Positions 47,201-59,953 of a stretch of 64,000 nucleotides of DNA are shown one piece after another (position 1 is the stretch's first letter; every line of letters starts with the position of its first letter). The notes beneath the pieces are model-generated. The model saw only the letters and a list, made by a program, of their open reading frames with translations. It ran no database searches and had not been told where the DNA came from. A program made the translations under genes and the position numbers. The stretch covers positions 8,502,885 through 8,566,884 of the forward strand of contig NC_133102.1 of the NCBI RefSeq assembly GCF_022965805.1. Direction: 5' to 3'. The stretch is from Primulina eburnea (taxonomy: Eukaryota > Streptophyta > Magnoliopsida > Lamiales > Gesneriaceae).

Positions 47201-50200
47201 TGCTATCAGCTAGCTTTCGGGTTGATGATTTACACTTTGATATTTACTCACTTCTGCCATTATCAGTTCCTTTCTTCTTCTGCCATTATCAGTTCCTTTC
47301 TTAAGGATGACATAGAATTTAGTTGAAAAATGATAACGAATCATCCTAAGGCATGTCTCTTTACTGTTTTATGTATGTGTTATATGATGTTTTGTTTAAA
47401 ATTTTCCAGGAGGAAATGTTCATTGGGCTTCTATCAAGGTCGATGAAGAATGATGTTAATATGAAGCGAGTTGCTGCTTTCTCAAAGCGATTGTTACAGG
47501 TTAGTGAAGAAATGAATTTCAGTTTCAATTCAATTCTTGGTCAATCCATAATTTAAGTGTTCTTGAGCTGCTGTTTTGTGTGGATACAGAGCATCACACC
47601 CAGACACAAAATAATACTGTTAGCGGTGTTGCTGCATTTCTACTTTCCATAACTTCAAAAGTTATTAGCACCTTGAAATCAAATTTCGCAATAACATTCA
47701 GTTATTATTATTATTTCTATTGACTCCAATGTTGCCAAGTAGGTTGCTCTTCAGCTGGCGCCTCAGTATGCATGTGGATGCCTTTTTATGCTCTCTGAAG
47801 TCCTTAGAGCACGCCCTCCTCTTTGGTAAGCTTGTGTGTGTTGATCAAATAAAATGATCTTATTCGAAGTTGAAATCGAAAATCCTTGTGCAGGAAGGTG
47901 GTGCTTCAAAATGAAACTTCTGTTGCTGATGAAGATCTTGAGCATTTTGAGGACGTTCGAGAAGATGACGACAATCGTGTCAATTATAAACTGGATAAGA
48001 CAGACAATAAAGACTCTGTTGTGCAAACGAATAATGAGTGTAATGGTGATAGTGATGCTTCACTCGATGAAGATGATTCTGTGGCTTCTAGTTCCGAATA
48101 TGATAGTTTGAATGAATCAGATGATTTGCTTGGGAAAGGTGGTCTAGAAAAAGTGGAAAGCTTTAATTTGACATCTGGCAATGGAGCACACAAAGTTCAT
48201 GGTTTAAATGATGGTCCTGCATTACCCAGTGGGTACAACCCACGTCATAGGGAACCTAATTATTGGTAATTTTTATGTACTTGCTGTTTGGTTCTAGTGC
48301 ATTTTTAGCTTGAGTGGTTTTACTGCATGTGTACAACTGAGTGATTAGTGGTGTGGCAAGTTTTGTGTGAATGTTCGCTGGTGGAAGTTCATGCATTTTA
48401 AGCCCCTCAATGACATACATGGGATCTTTCGCGAGTAATGATGCCTGCTATCCTCCAAAAGTAGGAAAAAATGGGGACAAGATCATAGTTGTCAAAGGCG
48501 GAGGCGCCACCAGACTAGGACCCTGCGCCCAGAGATTCACTAAAGCGAGTCCACCAGGCGCAGCGTTTCACTAAAGCGAGTCCACCAGGCATAGCGATTC
48601 ACTAAAGCGAGTCTAGGCACTCGTCTGGCCAGCCTTGGAAGTTAACGCGCCTGGGTGAATTTTTATAATTACTTGTTTAAAACAAATAAACCAAACCCAA
48701 ACCCTAGCCACCCAACATCAGAAGAAGAGAGCTCTAATCAGAAGAACGAGATGAGCGAATCTACATCCAAAACAACTAGAAAAAGACCGATTTCACATCT
48801 TTTGGATGAAGATGACGAAGAAATTAATATTGATAAAGAAAATGACGAAGTCCAAGAAGAACACAAGTGGGTTCTCTGATGATTCGGTGGAAAAAGATGA
48901 ACTTGATTTAGATGATTGAAGAATTTTATTCATCGTACTAATTATTATAAACTTATTAATTATTTTTGTTTTACGTCACAATGTGATTTCGTATTTTAAT
49001 ATATTTATTCTAAGGTAAATATATTTTTTAAAATTTAAAAATGTGGCCTGCTTCGGTAAGATACGTGCCTCACCTTGCTCCTCAGGCTCCATGGCCTCGA
49101 TGCGCCTTGAACCCTTGATAACTATGGACAAGATCTAGTATGTGTATAGTTTTGTTCATGTTAGATAGTAATTTGTCATTATTGTGTCACTTATTTGTGT
49201 TCTATTTCAATTTTAACTGGATTAGTCGTCTTTCATTTGTGTATTCTTATATTTTTGAACTTCCATGAGCAACAGTAATGCGGATTTGGTTGGCTGGTGG
49301 GAGCTAACGGTACTCGCCTCTCACGTGCACCCATCAGTTGCTGCAATGGCCAGAACCCTTCTTTCTGGGGTCAATATTGTGTATAATGGCAATCCGATCA
49401 ATGACCTTTCACTTGGTGCTTTCCTGGACAAGTTCATGGAAAAGAAGGCCAGGCAAAATACATGGCATGGTGCGTCGCAGATTGAACCTGCCAAGAAGGT
49501 TAGTTATTCTGTGCCCCACATTCATTCACAATAATCACAGTTATTAGTGTCATTATCTATTTTTTTTAACATGTTCTCGTTTTCTTTTTTATGATAAAAT
49601 TGAAATTCTGCTCCTAATCTTTCATTTATCAATATAACAATTAGTCTAAAGTGTGTGATGTAGTCCATACTTTTTCATGGCTTTTTATTTTGAGTTACTC
49701 ATCCGAAACTAATTGATCAATTTAGATAATACTGCAGATATTAACTACTAATATTGGGAAACTTGCCTAAAAGCCTTTCTACCATTTCTTTGTATTAGAA
49801 AGCCCGGTTTATAAAAATAAACATAAAAGTTCTACGCCATCACCTGTTTTTATTAGAGATTTAATTTTTTATTATAAATAAAATTATAATTAATATCATC
49901 TTATCATCAAAGAAACAAAAGGGCATCTCAGAGAAGAAATAGTTAAATTCTGATGAATTGGATTTTTCTTGTTTAAAAGTTGGAGAATGGTTGTAGGATA
50001 TTTTAGATATGAAAATTTGGATTAAGGTTTTTCCCTATTATTGTTTGTTTTCCATAAGCTTTACATTCATACCAAGTGGATCTTGTAGATATGCCACTGT
50101 TTCACGATGGCAAGTTGATATTTTGTTGGTGACACAAATAATCTACAACTTACCTGTCTCCTCCAGCTTGAAATGAACCACCAGTTGGTTGGAGCAGAAA

Positions 50201-50787
50201 TTATATCACTTGCTGAAGATGATGTACCCCCTGAGGATGTTGTTTTCCACAAGTTTTACATGAACAAAATGAACTCCTTAAAGAAACCAAAAAAGAAAAA
50301 GAAGAAGACAGCAGATGATGAGGCTGCTGAAGAGATATTTGGTGTTGATGGAGATGAGGATGAAAGTGACAATGAAGAGATTAACAATCTCTTGGATTCT
50401 GGAAATCCTTCTTTCGAGACAGAAGGTGGTTATGACTACGAGGATTTGGACAAAATTGCTAATGAGGATGATGATGACTTGATTGGTGATGCCAGTGATG
50501 AAGAAACGAACTTATCTTCAGATGTTGCTTATGAAGAAATTGTGAATGCTGAAATTAGTTCCGAGGACAGTGGTATTGATGTTGCCATTGGTGAAGCAGA
50601 TGATGGGAATATTTATGATGAGCGCTTTGAACTAAAGACAAAGAAACGGAAAACCCGCGAAAATTCTGGAGTCTCTCCTTTCGCGAGCCTTGAAGATTAT
50701 CCACATTTGATGGACGACGAGGAGCCTGAATCCTCGAAGTCATCCTCACGAATAAAAAAGCGCGAGTCAAAGAAGAGGAAGAACTAA
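41272..50787 (+). CDS. SWA2: NOC1/MAK21-type ribosome assembly protein (SLOW WALKER 2 homologue)
   Basis: Nucleolar protein of the NOC1/MAK21/CEBPZ family, acting in early 60S subunit assembly; Arabidopsis SWA2 is needed for female gametophyte divisions. I read 16 exons with GT-AG introns: 41272-41938, 42408-42480, 42798-42917, 43089-43164, 43461-43529, 43612-43692, 44791-44862, 45838-45930, 46119-46271, 46573-46656, 46778-46921, 47410-47499, 47743-47825, 47894-48265, 49276-49498, 50167-50787. All phases join, giving 3021 nt and 1006 residues, near the family length. The start is fixed by an in-frame TAA immediately before the ATG. An N-terminal disordered Ser/Lys region (1-130) precedes a helical repeat region. 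The CBF/MAK21 domain covers about 510-770 (LLLPSAMNSSK, YACGCLFMLSEVL, NPRHREPNYCNAD, HPSVAAMARTLL). The tail is acidic and Lys-rich (lysine run about 839-847, nuclear-targeting type). Intron 14 holds a transposon. No defect was seen. Confidence 0.93.
48485..49125. mobile_element. Non-autonomous DNA transposon in SWA2 intron 14 (Mutator-like?)
   Basis: 641 bp with short terminal inverted repeats (ATAGTTGTCAAAGG on the left, ATAGTTATCAAGGG as the complement of the right end). A 10-bp direct duplication, GGACAAGATC, flanks it at 48475-48484 and 49126-49135. Near the left end three copies of a roughly 33-bp unit (ATTCACTAAAGCGAGTC...) lie in tandem (about 48531-48620). The duplication length points to a Mutator-like element, but no transposase is present. 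It lies wholly between the exon 14 donor and exon 15 acceptor. Confidence 0.75.
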
Positions 50788-51809
50788 GCATAACCCATCT
50801 CTACCTTTTTGTTCAGTAGCTGTAAAAAATACTATAAATGATCGGCTTAGCGTTAGGTCGTGAAATTATATTATAATTGTTTTTTGAGTTCAAATGTTGT
50901 TTCTATTTGGACAAGCCAAATAATTGAGGCTGTATCTGCTCGTTGATGTTAAAGACAAATATGACGATGTAATAACTAAAAATTTTACTAAAAACGTGAA
51001 GATCAGTTTGACATAAATATAGGCATAAAATTTATCAACTAAAATCGATAATTGGATTACAAGCAACCAGACGTACGATGTTGTCTAAATATGCTATAAT
51101 TACATACCCTTGTCGGTAAAAATAAAGCAGATTAATGAATACTTGCAAAAATTTAACCGTATCACTTGCAAAAATTTTACAGCATCAGATTTGTTATTTA
51201 GTAATATAGAAGCTCAACAAAAGGATACATTCCTTCCCGTTGGCATGATATTTTCTATCATACACAACCAAAATACATGTATGATAAGAATGCATTCAAT
51301 TCGTAATCTGAACTCTTTAATTGCTTTCAATTACATTCCAATTCCCATATTCGACATTTCAGGTTTTTCTTGAAGGTACGTATGGGAATCATATCAACGT
51401 GACTGCAGTAGTTGTACATGAGCTGAAGCGCGTCACTGATGTGTGACCGAAGCCGATGATATCTGGATTGTTTAGTCTAGTAATTACCATCCATGCAACA
51501 AACTTCTCATTAAAAAGGGACAATACAAGAAATATATCTTGCAAGAGAAAACTATAGTTAGATCATATCGAGGTGGCATTTACGTGGGAGCTAAAAGAAT
51601 CCCATCCGCCAAAAATGAAATATCTGGTTCCAAGCTACACTAACAAAAGTTTTATCCTTCAACACATATTTAACTTGAAACACGTGCAAAGAAAAGGCTT
51701 CTCCATATAAGTCAAAAAATATCTGTTCTAAACTACAGTTATGCAATCAGATTCCTTTAGAAAGAATAAGAGAGATGATGATACATTACCCTCGTCTTAG
51801 AAAGACCAT
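50788..51809. other. Shared 3' interval between SWA2 and GAUT11
   Basis: The two genes converge here, so this 1.0 kb holds both 3' UTRs and polyadenylation signals. The sequence is AT-rich; I could not fix either cleavage site. No other gene was seen. Confidence 0.6.
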
Positions 51810-54800
51810 TTATAAACTTGTCGCACATTCTTGAATATAAGAGTGAGTCTGATTCACGTACCGTTCCCATAGAGGTCTATATCTGCCTATACTAAGCTCT
51901 AGCCAGGGTTTCATGTTCCCATTGAAGTGAATCACGGCAGCAGTCTCGATTAGGCGGCTGTCAATATTCATGTCGTAACCCAGTCCTAAGACATGCCATC
52001 TCCGATCAAGTGGCTCCGTCAATCCATAGAAAGCCAACAGTCCAGGAGGAAGTGTGCCGAGCTTCCAAAGTGACTTGTCGGTATTTTGTTCCTGCCAATG
52101 ATGATATCTTGCAGTCGCATTCGCCTTTCTCCAAGAAATCAAGTCAAAAACATTCATCCCAAATGCCCATCCACACGCTTGAGGATCAAATTTTGTGCTT
52201 ATCAGTGGGTTCGAAAAATTGAGGTACTTGTAGTAGCGGTGGAAAGATTCAAGACAAGTTTCAACCGCGCCATTTACATTTCCATGCAAGTCCAAGGAAA
52301 AGAGAGGAATCAAATCCTTCTGAACCACAATGTCATCATCGAGAAAAACTACCTTTTCCAATTGGGGATAAATCTCGGGAATGTAGAACCGAAGGTGATT
52401 TAAAATAGACAGATACTTGGGATTACGAAACTTTGGATCAAGACTAGTATCTTGCAAACCTCCAAAGAAGTATTTCTGTGAATCAACATCTTGGAGTTGT
52501 CTTAGAAGAGGAGAATAGGATGCATTCAACCAAGTAAAGTTTTCAACATTCAGGACTTCAACTGCAGCACCTTTGAAATCATTACCGAGGAACCAAGCCT
52601 GCATTGCTCCATATTTTACTCCGTTTGTAACAACATGGAATACAAGTTGCTTTGGATGTTCGGCGTTAGAAACTGTAGAATTAACGACAACTGAAACAGC
52701 CAGAATATTATCTGAAAATATACAGAAGTGGTAAAGATTGATGTCTGTTAATCGAGGAGAGTTCCTACTCTCATCTGCAAGCTCCTGGATGGACTTGTTC
52801 TGAAGCCAATCGGCAGTGAGTTTAATGTCAATGCAATGAAGCTTCTTGGGTATTGATTCAGCAGCCATTTGTGCAAATACAGTACTCTGAAGAGTTGCGG
52901 CATTTGCACGTTCTTCCAGAGCTTGAATATGAGACTTCATGGTCATTATTGTGGTCGCAATATCATAATGGGCATCTTGCGCCTTAAAAATTAGGGATGA
53001 TAAACTTTTAATGATTGGTTCGGCCTCCTCTAGAGCTATGGGCTCGTTTCTCATTGCAGCCTTGGAGAGCAAGAATTGGCAACTTCTTATTTTTGAACTC
53101 AGCTCCCAAGCAAGATGAAGATTATTATGTTCATTGGCTATAACAACATAAGCTTTGGCAAGGGTCATCTGCTCTCCTAATTGTCTGGCATATGATCTGG
53201 CACTTGACATATCTTTAGTAGAATTTCGATTGTCATGAACCACACGGTCATTAAACTCCTGGAAAAGAGAAATAAGTTGAAGAAACAAATAAATAGAAAC
53301 CGTGAACTGTTCTCGACTTGATAGAATTATTCTTTATTTCGTAGTAAATTATAAATTTAGATAAATTTTCAAAAGCCGTTAATTTTTTGGAAACATGCTA
53401 AAAACCAAAATATGATGTCAGAGGCATCCAAACATAGGTACATGTACACAACATCTTTCATTGTCTAAAATGGCAAAGTTGTGATAAAAAAATGTAACCT
53501 ATGCCCAGCTAGGTGCGTGATTCACAACCAATAACTAAAATGACCATGAATTGGAAGTTTAACATTCTCAGACATTTGAAATTACCAAAAATTTATACAA
53601 GGTCAAAAGTATCTGAAGAGAGAGGATGAAGTTGTGATAAAAAAATATAACCTATGCCCAGCTAGGTGCGTGATTCACAACCAATAACTAAAATGACCAT
53701 GAATTGGAAGTTTAATATTCTCAGACATTTGAAATTACCAAAAATTTATACAAGGTCAAAAGTATCTGAAGAGAGAGAATGCAGGAAAACTTCTCTTTTT
53801 ATTGATTTTTCATGAATCAATCATAACTATCTATAAGCTAGACCTGTCCCTTGTGTTAAGGAAATGAATCAAAAGCAAAATAAAAAATTATAAAATTCAG
53901 TGTCAGGGAACTAATTCATTTCAGCTTTTTACAATGTCGTAATTTGGTCCCGAATAACATTTAACTTAATCTATGACCCCCTCGGCCAACTCAAACAGCA
54001 CTCAAAACAGCCAAGGCTTTGTTTCATTGAACTAGGTCGATGCGGCAAACCTAGGGCTAAATAACTAAGAGCAAAGAATGTCACAGTGCACCCTATCTCT
54101 CACAAAGATGCTAACTGAGTCTTGAATTGATTATTCTCAGACGTAGGGCTGGGGAAAGGGGGGATTAGTTCCACCACTGCATAAATAGGGCTCATTTTAA
54201 TGAATATTTTGATCAAACATTGTCTCTCTCATATTTTCAATGAGTTGCAATCAGTTGCACCATAAGATAGTTGAGTGTGTGCGTGGAGGTGGGGAGACAG
54301 AGGTCATGATGCTACTTAATTTCATCTCAGCATAAAACACTTCCAAACAAATATAACAGTGATATTACTCAATGTACATAAAATGAACCTGGACCAGGGA
54401 AAAACTGGAAATCAAGAACAAAGCCTTCTTATTTTGTTTATGAAAAAAGAAACAATCTCGAAAAACAATCAAAATGTCTTGAATAATTTAATTGAGTATT
54501 TTGAAACAATCACGGAGATGTTTTATTTATATGACCAAGAGTAATCTTATGGAGATGCCTGTATAGGTTAGGTTCAGCCAGAAAATGGTTTTAGGCATTG
54601 TATACAAAATTTCTGAACAAGATTCACTTTGACAGAACCGAATATTCACACATATTGTTTGAAGCATTAAAAATACAAATGATACGTGCATCACTATTCA
54701 TTGTCTTTGAAAAAATAATATGTGAAGTAAGATCCTAATGCGAAAGAATAAAGATAAGTCAGATAACAGATCATCGTCTTGCTATGAAGATCCTCATCTT

Positions 54801-55900
54801 GCTGTGAACTGAATCCTTTTCCAGCAGAAATGAGGTTAGTTGACAAGACATGCAAAACTCAAAAGTAAAGCAGAAGAATAATTAACTCTATTTCGAACAA
54901 ATATACACAGAAAATGAATCATTAAACTCCAAAAATGCTGACAATTGTTTTACTCCATCTCAAATTATCAAGTCTGCATAATTATAGTTCAAAAACCTAA
55001 AGACACGTGATAATAAAAGGTTGTCTTTATCAACCCACATAATTTATGAAATCTTCGAGCCAAAGACCACAGTTAATGCATAAGAATCAAACAAATGATT
55101 TTTCATATCACGTAAACTGCCAGCTGAGCTAACCGACAAAATCTATTTTATTCATAAATTCATACCAGATCAATCTACCATGGTGAGGATGGAGATATCC
55201 AAATAGGCTCATCATACATAAGGTGATGCATCAGCAATGCACGTATAACTTGATTCCTCACTCTAGCAAGACATAGAACAGAATGCTTTACGAAATGAAA
55301 GTGTTCATGTTTAAAACCTACAGTAGCATCAACCTCTCTATTTCCAAACTATTCCATCTCAAGGACATCCATGGACACAGACTGAACTTGCAACACAAAA
55401 CTCTAAATTATGAGGTTAACTTCTAACACTTAATTTAGTCATACCCCATACAGGCGTGGTCATTTTTAAGAGCACAGTCTCGAGGATCATGAGAAGCTGC
55501 ACAACAAACCGAAAACTCTAGTACGGTAGTACCATGGTACAAAACTTCCAACATCAAAGGAAAATAAATGATAATCAGATTCCTAGTTTGAAAGCAGAAG
55601 AAAAACCTTTCAACATCTGAATATAGATAACAAAACTCGCATCCAATGAGAAGGGAGATTTTGCACCATCCAAATAACAGAATCAAAAGCAAAAAAGAAA
55701 CAGAAATGTCAACAACAACAAAAACTGTATCAAACCAATCTTACCATTACCGGCTGTTCCGCAGGATCCTCGTCATTATGGTTATGCTGAACAATGAACA
55801 AAAGAAATCCAACAAAAGAGAATACCACGAGAAGTGCGCAGATCCAATACGATAACCTCCTACGGATCGGGCGGCGATAGTCGGCTGCCCGACGCCGCAT
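51810..55900 (-). CDS. GAUT11: Galacturonosyltransferase, GAUT11 type (glycosyltransferase family 8)
   Basis: Golgi type II membrane enzyme that adds galacturonic acid to homogalacturonan pectin; Arabidopsis GAUT11 contributes to seed-mucilage pectin. Two coding exons: 55900-55745 and 53258-51810, joined in phase 0 across a 2.49-kb intron (donor GTAAGA at 55744, acceptor CCAG ending 53259). They give 534 residues, close to the roughly 537 I recall for GAUT11. The start MRRRAADYRRPIRRR gives a short basic cytosolic tail. A membrane anchor follows at about 19-37 (WICALLVVFSFVGFLLFIV), then a stem with a conserved RQLGEQMTLAKAYVVIA block. The catalytic domain has FHVVTN, the metal-binding LDDDIVV (Asp 359-361) and the HxxGxxKPW motif HFNGNMKPW at 496-504. 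An upstream in-frame ATG adds 29 residues and looks like 5' leader. Intact. Confidence 0.93.
53478..53783. repeat. 153-bp tandem duplication in the GAUT11 intron
   Basis: 53478-53630 is repeated at 53631-53783 with very few changes. Both copies start GTTGTGATAAAAAAA and end near AAGAGAGAG. The duplication is recent and lies entirely within the intron. Confidence 0.9.
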
Positions 55901-56596
55901 CGTTCGCCTGAGTATTCCGCAATTCAGCGCCAAATCAAGAACACAAGAAAGGTCCCGATCAGATTGGATCAAGCCAGCCGGCAACAACGAGAAGCTGGAA
56001 AACCCACTTGCCTATTACTTCTCAAGCTCGAGAAATCCAAGAAACACCAATGCAGAAGCCTCAATCACCTCCCAACTGATGACCCCTGAAATTAGAACGC
56101 AACGATTTTATTAGCAAAGAACTCCTGTAAATCAAGCGTTGCATAACCTGCTGTTTCTTCTGATCGTGACTGCTTGAACGCTCACGCTGACACATGAAAC
56201 ACCAACTCTAGGAGCAGATAAATGTGAATTCTTGCGGGTTTTCAGTTTACCTGAGGGGAAGTAACTTCGGGCAAATCTTGAAAAAAGAGACGCTGGACCT
56301 GGCCTGACCTTGTGTGCCACTCTGCTACTATAAATCTTGATTATTATTATTACTATAATTATTGTTATATTTTATTTAAATATGTCAAGTCAATCCTCCA
56401 ATATAGAAGTATATGAAATGTTTCATTTAAGTTTGAGACGATCTATCAAATTCAATATAATAATAATACAATTTTCATCGGTATTTTTAAAAAATAAAAT
56501 AAATATTTTAATTATTTGCTGAAGAGTAAATTAATTACAATATTTAATTAGATGATTGTAAATTTATTTAAATAATTGAAATAAGAGTATGTCTCT
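55901..56596 (-). other. 5' leader and upstream region of GAUT11
   Basis: Leader and promoter of GAUT11 should lie here. A CT-rich and GC-richer stretch ends near 56320, after which the DNA becomes AT-rich. No TATA box could be assigned with confidence. No other gene. Confidence 0.4.
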
Positions 56597-56763
56597 TTTG
56601 TGAGACGGTCTCACGAATCTTTATCAATGAGACGGGTCAGCTCTACCGATATTCACAATAAAAAGTAATACTCTTAGCATAAAAAGTAATAATTTTTCAT
56701 GGATAACCCAAATAAGAGATATGTCACACAAAATACGACCCGTGAAACCGTCTCACACAAATT
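56597..56763. mobile_element. Small inverted-repeat element (MITE), about 170 bp
   Basis: The terminal inverted repeat TTTGTGAGACGGTCTCAC (56597-56614) is matched by the complement TTGTGTGAGACGGTTTCAC at the right end. The interior is AT-rich, with a doubled AAAAAGTAATA motif. I recognise this type from asterid genomes by memory only. The duplication is unclear. Confidence 0.6.
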
Positions 56764-57990
56764 TTTGCCCTGAAAAAATAATAAATAATACAAGAGATAT
56801 TAAAAATCGTTTAATATCAAAGAAACTGATGTTGTGGTATTTAATTTGGAAACTGATATATTGATGTTAAGTATTGAATTTTGAAATTGAAATGTCAATA
56901 AGCATTCATTATTCATTAGACACTTATTTTGAAAATCATAGAATAGACTCTTCGATAATTACTTTTATCAAAAGAATGTTGAGATTATGTGAAAAATGAA
57001 ACAATCAAGTTGGATGAATTATTTTATCAGAGAATATAAACAAAAAAATATTACGATTCTATTGAAACATGTAATAAGAGTAATATTTCTCAGGAATTTA
57101 TCAAAAATTAGCAATTTTTTTTCCATTAACTTGTCCAATTGTGGATATTGGTCTATTAAGTTTGCAGATTTTGGTTTTGGTATATTAATTTTTCTATTTT
57201 GGTCTAATTTTTAATGTCATGACAGTATTTTTCGATATCACATCAGGACTCCTTCGAAATATAACTGAGAGCCAAAAAAATCAAAGTTAGTACGCCGAAA
57301 CCAAAATTTCAATGTGGTTATTGTTTTAAATATTGATCATGATAACTTGTTGGGGGTGCAATAAAGTAGATCAATTGAAACATAGTGTTTGAGCTGTTGT
57401 TTGATTTAAATATTTGAGTATTCCTATCAATTATAGTTTTTGGTAACATGAACAATGATCGGTCCAATGATTAAGGGTGTGCAGTTTGTTATAATATAAC
57501 AGACCGAACTGAAATTAGCAAAACAGAAAAACTGAATTTTAACCGAACCGATCGATTTTAACAATTAAGATGATAAAACCAAACCAGTAAAAAATTGGTA
57601 GCCAAAATAACCGTTTTTTTTTAATTAAAAAAAAACTAAATTTTTCGAAAAAAAATTGTCACTCTTCGTCTAATTTTTTATTGAGTTGTTATCCGATTTA
57701 AAAGATTTGAGTAACACAATTATTACAAACTATAATTTTTTTATAAAGCCACAAACGTTCAATCCGTAACTTATTTTATTAGGTATATACATGGTCATTT
57801 AGCTTAATGAAAGGTAACTAATAATGCCATAACCGTTCATGGTTATTTTGTCTTTGGTTAGACAAAAAAAATAAATATCCTAACTCTGTTTATGAAATAA
57901 CCCAATTGGTATTTAAAAAAAAGGAAAAAATTGTTTGGAAAAGGAAGGGGGTCAAACAGCACTCGAAGGTCCATTTCCCATTTTTATCAT
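56764..57990. other. AT-rich intergenic DNA
   Basis: Scattered homopolymer runs and short frames without family resemblance (for example 56996-57214). The last nine bases, TTTTATCAT at 57982-57990, are the left duplication of the foldback element. Nothing else seen. Confidence 0.5.
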
Positions 57991-58125
57991 GAGAGAATTG
58001 GAGAAAAATCCTCATCCACAAACTAGTTTTTGCGTTCAGTACCTGAGTCAGAAATTTTTTTACTGAACTCCCTGACCCATCAAAAAACTTGTTTCACAGT
58101 CCCTGGTCGGAAAAAAAAAGCGTAT

Positions 58126-58262
58126 TTAGCGACGGTTTAAACAATCCGTCGCTATTTAAATATAGCAACGGATATAAGTACAACCGTCGCTAAATTTGAT
58201 ATTGCGACGGTTTCTGGCTAAACTGTCGTCATTAGCGACGGTTTAATAAAATCCGTCGCTAT
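58126..58262 (+). repeat. Subterminal AGCGACGG repeats, left arm
   Basis: About seven copies in alternating orientation of AGCGACGGTTT or AACCGTCGCT, some degenerate (AGCAACGG, TGCGACGG). Mirrored at 62337-62482. Such reiterated subterminal motifs are usually transposase-binding sites. Confidence 0.7.
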
Positions 58263-59953
58263 TTGATCCATTTTTTAAAATTTTTCTCTTACACGATTAA
58301 ATATATAAATTAAGAATTTGTGCATATATTCTGAGAAGAACTACTAACAAAAAAATACAAACTCATGTCTCGATTTAATAAAGTAAGAGTTGGGAAATCA
58401 ACTCTTTATCATGGTTTTAATCCACCTAACACAAGTCAGTAGCATAATAATTTCCAGCACAAAATAGGTTAATTCAAGCATACAATCACAATAATTTCAG
58501 TATATTTCATACACTATTGAGCACATAAATTGCGAATTTGAGCATATATTTCAAGGAGAACTACTAGCATAAAAAATCAAACTCATATCTCAATTTATTG
58601 AATAAGAGTTATGAAATCAACTAATTACCATGATTTTAATATACCTAACAAAAGTTGATATCATAATAATACTCAGCACAAAATAGGTTAATTTCATCAC
58701 ACAAACACAACAATTTTAGCATATTTCGTACTCTAGTAAATACATAAATTGAGAATTTGAGCACATATTACGAGGAAGACCACTAGCATAAAAAAGTAAA
58801 CTCATATATCAATTTATTGAGTAAGAGTTGGGAAACCAACTCCTTACCATGATTTTAATCTACATAAACAAAAGTCAATATCATAATAATATTCAGCACA
58901 AAATAGGGTAATTTCACCATATAACCAAAACAATTTCAGTATATTTCATATTATATTAGGTACACAAATTGAGAATTTGAGCATAAATTTCGAGGGAAAC
59001 CACTAACATAAAAATGCAAACTCGTGTCTCAATTTAATGAGTAAGAGTTGATAAACAACTCATTACCATGATTTTAAGCTATTTAACAAAAGTAAATATC
59101 ATAATAAAATAAGTTGATTCAAGTATACAACAATAACAATTTCAGTATATTTCGTACTCTATTGGGTATATAAATTGAAAATTTGAGCATATATTACAAT
59201 GGAAACCAGTAGCATAAAAAAGCAAACTCGTGTCTCAATTTAATGAGTAAGATTTGAGAAACAACTCATTACCAAGATTTTAAGCTATTTAACAAAAGTA
59301 AATATCATAATAATATTCAGAACAAAATAAGTTGATTCAAGTATACAATCACAACAACTTCAGTATATTTCGTATTCTATTGGGTATATAAATTGAAAAT
59401 TTGAGCATATATTACAAGGAGAACCAGTATCATAAAAAAGCAAACTCGTGTCTCGGTCTATTGATTAAGATTTGGGAAGTCAACTCATTACCATGATTTT
59501 AATCTACCGAACAAAAGTCAATATCATAATAATATTTAGCACAAAATAGGGTAATTCCACCATACAACCACAACAATTTCAATATTTTTGTATGTATTAT
59601 ATTGGGTACATGAATTGAGAATTTGAGCATAAATTTTTAGAGAAGCCACTAGCAAAAAAATGCAAAATCATGCCTCAATTTTAATGGGTAAGAGTTGAGA
59701 AATCAACTTTTTATCATGATTTTAGTCCACCTAACACAACAATTTCAGTATACAACCACAACAATTTAAGTATATTCCGTACTCTATTGTGTACATAAAT
59801 TTAGAATTTGAGCATATATTCTGAGAGGAACTACTAACAAAAAAATGCAAACTCATGTCTCGATTTAATGATGTAAGCAGTTGGAAATCAACTCTTTACC
59901 ATGGTTTTAATCCACCTAACACAAGTCCGTAGCATAATGATTTCCAGCACAAA
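58263..59953 (+). repeat. Tandem units of about 220 bp in the left arm
   Basis: Landmarks such as CAGCACAAAATAGG recur near 58456, 58675, 58895 and 59538, and CATAAAAAAGCAAACTC-like phrases recur at the same interval. Seven or eight diverged units fill the arm. The right arm (about 60650-62290) holds the inverse set. Confidence 0.75.

Noticed and set aside
48655..48879. 74-residue acidic open frame inside the intron-14 transposon
   Set aside because: Low-complexity Glu/Asp-rich frame wholly inside the mobile element, with no splice sites joining it to SWA2.
55730..55987. GAUT11 start at the upstream in-frame ATG (55987)
   Set aside because: The 29 extra residues do not look like GAUT N-termini, while MRRRAADY matches the basic start expected before the membrane anchor.
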